Origin: Clostridia bacterium
Lineage (GTDB): Bacteria > Bacillota > Clostridia > Oscillospirales > CAG-272
Reading direction: 5' to 3'
NCBI GenBank assembly: GCA_017960705.1
Contig: JAGCYR010000086.1
Coordinates: 1 to 8,817, forward strand
Length of the DNA stretch: 8,817 nt
Positions within the stretch are counted from its first letter, which is position 1. Each line of letters opens with the position of its first letter. Shown here piece by piece: positions 4,378-8,817 of the stretch. Position numbers and translations under genes: made by a program. The notes under the pieces were generated by a model. It made no database searches. It worked only from the letters and a program-made list of their open reading frames with translations, and was not told the DNA's origin.

Positions 4378-6417
4378 TCACTGCTCCACGTTTACCGCTG
4401 CCGTCGCAACGGAAACAACCTCGGGGGAAACGTGTAACGCTCGTTCTATTTCTTCTTTACGCAAACCGAATTTCCCGGAGGATTTGATCAACTGTTCAAA
4501 AACTTTTGACGTCATATTTTTGTTTCCGATATTCTTGTAAATGACCTCGTCGATCGAATTCTCGGAAAGCAGATGATAATAGAAACAGTTGTTTTTCTGT
4601 CCGGCGCGATAGATCCTGTCGTGAGACTGATAATAGTCTTCAAACGAATAGGATAACGAATTGTATACCGCGTAATGACAAGAAGTAAACGTCACGCCGT
4701 ATTTCAAAGTCTTCGGATGCGCGATCATATACTGAACCTTACCGGATTTGAACAGTCGGATGCTCTCATCAAGCCGTTTGGTTTTGCCGTATCCGGTCAC
4801 TACCGAAAAACCGCGTTTTTTCAGTTCCTTTTCTATGATCTCGATTTCAAACTGGAAATTGCACCAGATCAGCGCTTGATTATCTCCGATCTCATCCAGA
4901 ATGAGCATAAGCGCGCTCATTTTCGACGGACTGATATAAAACCGATCCTTCTCATCCAGATAAAATCCACTGGCAATCTCCCGCAGTTTCGTGATCCTTG
5001 CCAACCGTCCCATTCTTCCCGTATGGATCGGTTTCCCGTCCATATCGACGATCTCGGTGATGATATTCTGCATGACCTGCGCGTAGAAATTGCAGGAACG
5101 TTCATCCATTTCGACCGGGATTCGCACGTCGACCTCATCCGGAAGGTCTAAACACTCTTCTTTTTTGACAAAGATGGACCGCATACCGATCATCTGCGAC
5201 ACTTCACGTTCCGCCTTTCGACTTTTGAACGTCAGCTTTCGGTTCCCCCGCTCCGTAAAATATTGATCCTTGAAACTGTCAAAACTCATCCGGAACAGAA
5301 CGGGATCCACGATCCGCATCTGCGAAAAGTATTCGAGCGGAGAGTTTGGAGCGGGCTTTCCCGACAGAAGATACACGTACTCCATTTGTTTTGCGATCGT
5401 TCGGATGCGCCGCGCCGTCTTCGTCGCATAATTCTTGATGATAGCGCTCTCGTCTACGATCATCCCCCGGACGCCGTACGTCTGCAAAATCTCTTGCGTC
5501 CTGTTCACCACAAGGAGTTGCTCGGCGTTGACGATCACGTGATGCGTCATTCTCGCCAGCATCCGGATCAGGGAGTGCTCGTCTATCACATTTGCTCCGC
5601 TGCTCGATTCGGGCAAAGGCGGCTCTCCGTCTTCTTTTGCCCATCTGTTATACAGCGCTTTGTATTCCGTAAAGGAGATATTTGCGCTGATCGGCAGAAT
5701 CCTGACGTGCGGAAAAAACTCTTTGTCGGAAAGCCACGCACTTTTGATCAACGGTTTCGGCGCAACGATCAGGAAGCGCGTACCCGAGAGCCGATACCGC
5801 TCCGCAATTATGCTCAACGTCATCATCGTCTTGCCGGTCCCCGTATCGTAAAAAAACGCGAATCGGTCATATTTTTCGGCAAGAGCAACCCCCGCCCTCT
5901 GGTGCGCCATCAGTTCGGTCCCTTGAATATCCGGGGAGGAATACTCGCAAAACGAGTCGTTTGTCTGAATTCTTTGCCGTATTTCCTGAACGAAAGACGT
6001 TTCGCTTTCCTGCGCGCTTTCCTTTTTGTTTTCGGGCGCCTTTTTGACGGTTGGACGTATGGACCCCTTCGCCACAGAGTAAACGTTACCTCTGCGACCG
6101 GTTTTGCTGACGATCAACAGACCTTTTTTGCACAGCTTGTCCAAGCTTTCTTCGACTTTGTGAAACGTGATCCTTCGATTCTGACCGCAGACGTCCGGAT
6201 GTTTTGAAAAGAATTCATAAAACGCGCTTTCCTTCATACCGACAAGAAAACGCCGAACGATCTGCGCGTATGCGGGCATTTCCGCACGACGTTCCGCTTC
6301 TATGTAACCGACCGCAAGATAGACCAACAGATCGTTTCTTGTGAGAGCGTTCTTTGTTTTGGCGTCAGCCGCGCTGATCTTCTTCTCACAGGAAGTGTTC
6401 GTTTCATCTTTCAGCAT
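4378..6417 (-). CDS. SNF2-type DNA helicase/translocase with N-terminal winged-helix-like region
   Basis: The 679-residue product is a superfamily 2 ATPase. In order: a region at 28-118 that reads like a winged helix (LVYLAVGYIEAE, SLDKLCKKGLLIVSKTGRRGNVYSV); a Lys/Glu-rich linker at 120-150; LMAHQRAGVALA at 169-180; Walker A DTGTGKT at 191-197; Walker B/DEx box VDESAIIKN at 321-329; motif III LLSGKPAPNSPLEYF at 350-364; and in the C-terminal RecA lobe HDRIYRAGQKN at 599-609, the SNF2 motif VI. The RAGQ signature, compact size and DES variant resemble phage and mobile-element SNF2 proteins. No nuclease or methylase domain is seen. I chose the ATG at 6417 (AAAGGAAG upstream) over a TTG 60 bases earlier with no site. 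The gene is more AT-rich than its neighbours, suggesting transfer. A role in phage replication, DNA processing or defence is possible but unproven. It stops 31 bp before the LysR ATG. Confidence 0.9.
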   Translation of the reverse strand: MLKDETNTSCEKKISAADAKTKNALTRNDLLVYLAVGYIEAERRAEMPAYAQIVRRFLVGMKESAFYEFFSKHPDVCGQNRRITFHKVEESLDKLCKKGLLIVSKTGRRGNVYSVAKGSIRPTVKKAPENKKESAQESETSFVQEIRQRIQTNDSFCEYSSPDIQGTELMAHQRAGVALAEKYDRFAFFYDTGTGKTMMTLSIIAERYRLSGTRFLIVAPKPLIKSAWLSDKEFFPHVRILPISANISFTEYKALYNRWAKEDGEPPLPESSSGANVIDEHSLIRMLARMTHHVIVNAEQLLVVNRTQEILQTYGVRGMIVDESAIIKNYATKTARRIRTIAKQMEYVYLLSGKPAPNSPLEYFSQMRIVDPVLFRMSFDSFKDQYFTERGNRKLTFKSRKAEREVSQMIGMRSIFVKKEECLDLPDEVDVRIPVEMDERSCNFYAQVMQNIITEIVDMDGKPIHTGRMGRLARITKLREIASGFYLDEKDRFYISPSKMSALMLILDEIGDNQALIWCNFQFEIEIIEKELKKRGFSVVTGYGKTKRLDESIRLFKSGKVQYMIAHPKTLKYGVTFTSCHYAVYNSLSYSFEDYYQSHDRIYRAGQKNNCFYYHLLSENSIDEVIYKNIGNKNMTSKVFEQLIKSSGKFGLRKEEIERALHVSPEVVSVATAAVNVEQ

Positions 6418-6478
6418 TGCGGCTCTTCCTTTCGTTTTGTTCTTTTTGCTCCACGCTGCGTACGATCTTCGTCCCAAG

Positions 6479-6559
6479 TCAAATGAAGGCGATGCACGAA
6501 ACGATCAGCACCGCGAGCGCCACGTACAGATTCCGCAGCCCGACAGCGCACCGAACGTC
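6479..6559 (-). pseudogene. Possible C-terminal remnant of a membrane protein
   Basis: Downstream of the orphan LysR fragment, in another frame, the minus strand reads VGLRNLYVALAVLIVSCIAFI followed by TGA at 6481-6479. A basic residue pair followed by about 18 hydrophobic residues and an immediate stop looks like the last helix of a transporter or other membrane protein. No start codon or ribosome-binding site precedes it. It may be chance, since it is only about 27 codons. Confidence 0.35.
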
Positions 6560-6629
6560 GTCGACGCCTCCCGCATGGAGCTCGACCCCGCCACTTCCAG
6601 CACGTATTTCAGTTGGTTGATGTTCATAG
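6560..6629 (-). pseudogene. Truncated duplicate of the LysR gene 5' end (right copy of the 70-bp repeat)
   Basis: It reads MNINQLKYVLEVAGSSSM then REAS, identical to the intact LysR start except Ser for Cys at residue 16, with its own AGAGGAA site. It starts 33 bp after the stop of the SLOG-sigma gene. After codon 22-23 identity ends abruptly and the frame runs through about 18 unrelated residues to a TGA. The helix-turn-helix is incomplete, so it cannot be a working regulator. It may mark the original position of the LysR start, before the helicase segment arrived. Confidence 0.88.
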
Positions 6630-6660
6630 TTTTCCTCTTATAAATCGCCTCGCGGTTCCG

Positions 6661-7524
6661 TCACCACGGATTCGGCTCGTCGGGACCGAACAGCTTCAGC
6701 CGGTTGGATTTGAAATGCAGCCGGCGCATATTTTTCTTGACGATCTGCCGGATCCGCTCGCGGGAGAGCCCGAACCATTCGCCGATCTCCTGCAGCGTCA
6801 TCCGTTCGCCGTAGCGCATCGTCATGATCTCCCGATTCCGTTCGCCGTATTTCGAGAAGATCGCGTCGACGATCTCAAGCGCGTTTTCGGGATACCGCTC
6901 CGGCGGATACCGGTCGCCGAACGCCTCTTTCAAAAGATCGTCCGGATAGCCGGAGCCCTGTACAACGGATTTCTCTTTCGGTTGGCGCGGGGTCCCTCTG
7001 ACGTACGCGTTCTTCTCGTCCGACCACTCGACCCAGAGCCGGATATGCTCTTTTTCCGAAAGGTCGAATCCGTCGAGGCGCTTGATCCCCGCCAAGGGGC
7101 CTTGGGTCACGGAGATCACCCGCTTGCAGTTGCCAAGCATCCACCTCGTCGCCTCCGTCGCGGCGGCGGGATCGTCCTCGGAGAAGACCTTCACCAGGTC
7201 CGCTCCGTCGCAGACGGCGTCGAACTTCGGTTTCGCGTTCCAGTTGATCGCCTGATTCCGGTACGGGATCACGACGACCAGCCGGATCTCGGGATCGGTC
7301 TTTTTCCGTTCGAGAAGATAGAGTGCGGCTTCCAGCTCGAGTCCGTCTTTCGCGCCGAGCAAAAACGTGCGGTAGCCCTCCTCGATCGAACGGTCGAGCA
7401 ATTCCTTCAAAAAGTCCAGCCGGGCGAAATATCCCTCGTTAAACGCCCTGGTCGCGAAAACGGCGCAGCGGTGCAGATACAGTTCCGCCTGCCGATCCCG
7501 ATATTCGGTTGCCGCGTCGGTCAC
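6661..7524 (-). CDS. SLOG/YpsA-like (DUF1273) domain fused to sigma-70 region 4 HTH
   Basis: From a GTG at 7524 the product is 287 residues. Residues about 15-145 match the DUF1273/YpsA branch of the SLOG superfamily: HRCAVFATRAF (family consensus near TGHR, here degraded), TFLLGAKDGLELEAA at 53-67, PEIRLVVVIPYRNQAINWN at 78-96, ADLVKVFSEDDP at 108-119 and a final KRVISVTQG. Residues about 215-270 are a sigma-70 region 4 helix-turn-helix (REIMTMRYGERMTLQEIG, then LSRERIRQIVKKNMRRL). SLOG domains bind or process nucleotide-type ligands; region 4 binds -35 DNA or acts as a plain HTH. With no region 2 it is unlikely to be a full sigma factor; a ligand-responsive transcription factor is a reasonable inference. 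The start is set by the promoter: the -10 box overlaps the ATG at 7560, so that ATG cannot be in the mRNA. GGAGG precedes the chosen GTG, with a second GTG at 7533 as an alternative. Confidence 0.82.
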   Translation of the reverse strand: MTDAATEYRDRQAELYLHRCAVFATRAFNEGYFARLDFLKELLDRSIEEGYRTFLLGAKDGLELEAALYLLERKKTDPEIRLVVVIPYRNQAINWNAKPKFDAVCDGADLVKVFSEDDPAAATEATRWMLGNCKRVISVTQGPLAGIKRLDGFDLSEKEHIRLWVEWSDEKNAYVRGTPRQPKEKSVVQGSGYPDDLLKEAFGDRYPPERYPENALEIVDAIFSKYGERNREIMTMRYGERMTLQEIGEWFGLSRERIRQIVKKNMRRLHFKSNRLKLFGPDEPNPW

Positions 7525-7558
7525 ACGCCCCACCGCCCTCCGTTTTGATTTCTGCTTC

Positions 7559-7587
7559 ATTGTAACAAAAAAGGCGAAAGTTGTCAA
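7559..7587 (-). promoter_or_regulatory. Near-consensus promoter of the SLOG-sigma gene
   Basis: TTGACA (7587-7582) and TACAAT (7564-7559) are separated by exactly 17 bp on the minus strand. Transcription should start near 7552. This is the strongest promoter in the window by consensus match and lies right after the terminator of the preceding pair, so the gene is its own transcription unit. Confidence 0.85.
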
Positions 7588-7596
7588 GCAGATAGA

Positions 7597-7626
7597 AAAA
7601 GACGCCCGCCGAAGCGAGCGTCTTTT
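7597..7626 (-). terminator. Bidirectional intrinsic terminator
   Basis: AAAAGACGC (7597-7605) and GCGTCTTTT (7618-7626) form a 9-bp stem with an inner GC/GC helix capped by a four-base loop. On the minus strand the stem runs into a T-run followed by C, fitting termination of the XRE and 105-residue gene pair. On the plus strand it ends in four T, but no plus-strand gene ends here. Confidence 0.85.
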
Positions 7627-7647
7627 CGATGGTTTTTGAACGCGGAT

Positions 7648-7965
7648 TCAGACCGTAACGGTGAGACGGCAACTTTCGCTTTCGGCGCGCACCATTTCCA
7701 TCCCCGCAAAGTGACGGCGGACGGTCTCTGCCAGTTCTCCGCTCGGGTCGACCAAGGCGTGGAGCGTGATCCCCGCGGGAAGACCGCCCTCTCCGACCGG
7801 AACGGCTCTGCATCCGAGCGCCGCTTCGGCTGCCGCCAGCCCCTCGTCGTTCAGGGCGTTGACGGTCGAGCCGCCGGGGAAACTCGCCCGACAGTTCACG
7901 AAAAAGGCGTTTGCCGGCAGCGCGATCGTTTCGGACTTCCCGTCAACGAAAAGTTCAACCCTCAT
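7648..7965 (-). CDS. Hypothetical protein, 105 residues, translationally coupled to an XRE regulator
   Basis: I do not recognise this protein. It is soluble in appearance, with no signal peptide or membrane segment, and has mixed alpha/beta character: a beta-hairpin-like start (MRVELFVDGKSETIALPAN), a central Ala/Gly-rich helix region (LNDEGLAAAEAALGCRAVPV) and a C-terminal helix then strand (AETVRRHFAG, CRLTVTV). Cys residues occur at about 25, 52 and 99. Its ATG lies inside the end of the XRE gene (11-nt overlap), with only a weak GGTGG-type site, so translation is probably coupled and the two proteins may act together, for example as a regulator and its partner or sensor. A terminator follows 22 bp after the stop. 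Codon use matches the neighbours, and the tight overlap supports it being real. Confidence 0.72.
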   Translation of the reverse strand: MRVELFVDGKSETIALPANAFFVNCRASFPGGSTVNALNDEGLAAAEAALGCRAVPVGEGGLPAGITLHALVDPSGELAETVRRHFAGMEMVRAESESCRLTVTV

Positions 7966-8440
7966 AGTCTTCCACCGCGATCACGACCGTCGCGTTCCCC
8001 TGCTCGACGTTGACCAGCTCGCCGACCGCCCCCTCGAGGATCATCGGCATCACCTGATCGACCACGTCTCCCTGCTCGCCCAGCAGTTCTTTCAGTTTGC
8101 CGTTTTCGGCGGCGCGTTTGAGAAGCAGTACGGGGATCCGGACGCATACCTTCGACGCTTCCCCGCCCTTGACCCGGATGGTCAGCGTTCTTCTGTCGAC
8201 CTTTTCGGGTTCGGCGCTCTTGACGGTCGGAGCGGCGGGGGCGCCGTTCACCAACTCGTCGATGGTGCACCCGAAGAGAGCCGCCAGCCGTTTCAGCGTG
8301 TCGACGTCGGGGGAGGACAGGTCGTTTTCCCATTTCGACACCGCCTGCCCGCTGACGTTCATCTTTTCGGCAAGCTCCTCCTGCGTCAGCCCGATCTGTT
8401 TCCGATAGCGCGCGACGTTTTCGCCTAACGTGTTGTTCAT
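7955..8440 (-). CDS. XRE-family regulator with SHOCT-like C-terminal domain
   Basis: The 161-residue product has a Cro/C1-type helix-turn-helix at 6-62 (ENVARYRKQIGLTQEELAEK, then NVSGQAVSKWENDLSSPDVDTL and LFGCTIDELV), a Pro/Ala-rich linker at 63-83, and a C-terminal domain at 84-157 (TLTIRVKGGEASKVCVRIPV, then ILEGAVGELVNVE and ATVVIAVED). That C-terminal pattern resembles the SHOCT-like domain found at the N-terminus of YvlB/LiaX-type envelope-stress proteins; I hold that comparison with moderate confidence. I chose the ATG at 8440 (AAAGGAG, about 9 nt upstream); an earlier in-frame TTG overlaps the -10 box of the promoter and is excluded. It overlaps the 105-residue gene and diverges from another XRE gene, so autoregulation of the shared intergenic region is likely. 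Confidence 0.9.
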   Translation of the reverse strand: MNNTLGENVARYRKQIGLTQEELAEKMNVSGQAVSKWENDLSSPDVDTLKRLAALFGCTIDELVNGAPAAPTVKSAEPEKVDRRTLTIRVKGGEASKVCVRIPVLLLKRAAENGKLKELLGEQGDVVDQVMPMILEGAVGELVNVEQGNATVVIAVEDYEG

Positions 8441-8473
8441 TTTTGAAAACTCCTTTCTTTGGTTTCCGCCGTC

Positions 8474-8502
8474 ATTATACCGCAAAAGATCGGTGGAGTG
8501 AA
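8474..8502 (-). promoter_or_regulatory. Promoter of the XRE-SHOCT gene
   Basis: Minus-strand TTCACT (8502-8497), a 17-bp spacer and a perfect TATAAT (8479-8474). The start would lie near 8467, giving a leader of about 27 nt with the AGGAG site well placed. Confidence 0.75.
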
Positions 8503-8681
8503 CCGACCCGCGGTTGAATATCGCCGTTTTTCTCTACTTTTGGTTGGAAAACCGCTTTTTCACAAATAGTGTATCACAGAATCGCGCGTTTTGCAATCGG
8601 CGGCAAAGAAAACGCTCCCTGGATTGTCCCGTTGCGCTCTTTTTTTAACCTACGGTTTCGTCCTGGTTTCCAAACGGTCCC

Positions 8682-8709
8682 TTTACTTCCTCCGGTTTTG
8701 TGCTATACT
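8682..8709 (+). promoter_or_regulatory. Promoter of the plus-strand XRE gene
   Basis: TTTACT (8682-8687), 16 bp, then TATACT (8704-8709) preceded by TGC, an extended -10. The predicted leader is about 40 nt and carries GGGAGG at 8743-8748, 7 nt before the ATG. Confidence 0.72.
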
Positions 8710-8755
8710 GAAAGTGAAGCAGACGTCGGCTTACACTTTTTTGGGAGGTACCGTT

Positions 8756-8817
8756 ATGGAAATCAATATCGGCACGAACGTCAAACGCTTGCGCACCGAA
8801 AAGGGCGTCACGCAGGA
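8756..8817 (+). CDS. XRE-family transcriptional regulator, N-terminal fragment (cut by window end)
   Basis: Only 20 complete codons are visible: MEINIGTNVKRLRTEKGVTQ, followed by a partial Glu codon. The pattern I-G-x-x-V-K-x-L-R-x-x-K-G-x-T-Q-E is the first and second helix of a Cro/C1-type helix-turn-helix. The start is well supported by GGGAGG 7 nt upstream and an extended -10 promoter. It is the only plus-strand gene here and diverges from another XRE gene. Nothing can be said about its effector domain. Confidence 0.82.
   Translation, partial: MEINIGTNVKRLRTEKGVTQ

Larger units (their letters stand above)
4279..6629. mobile_element. Candidate inserted segment bounded by 70-bp direct repeats
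   Basis: The two repeat copies bound 2211 bp holding one AT-richer helicase gene and a membrane-protein remnant. One boundary restores an intact LysR 5' end and the other leaves a 22-codon orphan fragment, the geometry left when an element integrates into the start of a gene and supplies a replacement 5' end. No integrase, transposase or terminal inverted repeat is visible, so this could instead be the result of a tandem duplication followed by deletion, or an assembly join at a repeat. Confidence 0.35.
8441..8755. other. Divergent intergenic region between two XRE regulators
   Basis: No gene is visible in these 315 bases. It holds the two outward promoters listed separately, a weaker possible minus-strand promoter (TTGCAA 8596-8591, 17 bp, TACACT 8573-8568, with an extended TG), and small inverted motifs: AACCG/CGGTT around 8501-8515 and a GTG-TAT-CAC core near 8569-8577 that could serve as an XRE operator half. 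None of the inverted motifs is strong alone. Confidence 0.45.

Noticed and set aside
5263..6207. A 314-codon plus-strand open frame opposite the helicase
   Set aside because: The helicase strand carries all SF2 motifs; the antisense product has no recognisable motif and no supported start.
6661..7524. Full alternative sigma factor
   Set aside because: Only a region 4-type HTH is present. There is no region 2, so promoter melting and core binding are not supported.
6613..7548. A 311-codon plus-strand open frame opposite the SLOG-sigma gene
   Set aside because: The minus frame has two recognisable domains and a near-consensus promoter; the plus frame is an Arg/Pro-rich shadow.
1..8817. CRISPR array, tRNA or rRNA genes
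   Set aside because: I see no regularly spaced repeats and no tRNA- or rRNA-like segments; the only notable repeat is the 70-bp pair around the helicase.

Overview
This looks like a chromosomal stretch from a fairly GC-rich Firmicute, probably an uncultured Clostridia-type anaerobe. The evidence is strong Shine-Dalgarno sites (AAGGAG type), sigma-A-like promoters (TTGACA/TATAAT with 16-17 bp spacers), an ECF vitamin-type S component, a CmbR-like LysR regulator and Cre/XRE-type regulators. All genes but the last lie on the minus strand, so the biology reads from right to left.

Right end (7559-8817): two XRE-type regulators diverge from a 315-bp promoter region. The plus-strand one is cut by the window edge. 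The minus-strand one carries a SHOCT-like C-terminal domain and overlaps a 105-residue protein of unknown function. A bidirectional intrinsic terminator closes that pair.

Next (6661-7587): one gene with a near-consensus promoter encodes an unusual fusion of a SLOG/YpsA-like (DUF1273) nucleotide-binding-type domain to a sigma-70 region 4 helix-turn-helix. The promoter overlaps the first in-frame ATG, so translation probably starts at a downstream GTG.

Middle (4279-6629): an AT-richer SNF2-type helicase gene with an N-terminal winged-helix-like region sits between two 70-bp direct repeats that differ at one base. The repeat is the ribosome-binding region and first 22-23 codons of the LysR gene. 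The left copy belongs to the intact regulator. The right copy is an orphan fragment fused out of frame to what looks like the C-terminal membrane helix of a lost protein. This is the footprint of an insertion or rearrangement that rebuilt the 5' end of the regulator.

Left half (1-4346): this is a sulfur-assimilation block, LysR regulator, then metY, cysK, an ECF S component and a YwlG-like UPF0340 gene. The metY-cysK operon has a complete promoter preceded by a T-N11-A LysR operator centred near -66. Its leader of about 230 nt appears to be a classical ribosome-mediated attenuator: a 39-codon leader ORF with tandem Cys codons, a protector hairpin, a 10-bp (plus 6-bp) antiterminator and an intrinsic terminator just before metY. 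The operon would thus be governed at initiation by a LysR activator and at elongation by charged tRNA-Cys. I regard this as the best candidate for an undescribed system here. The last gene, YwlG-like, has an in-frame TAA at codon 10.
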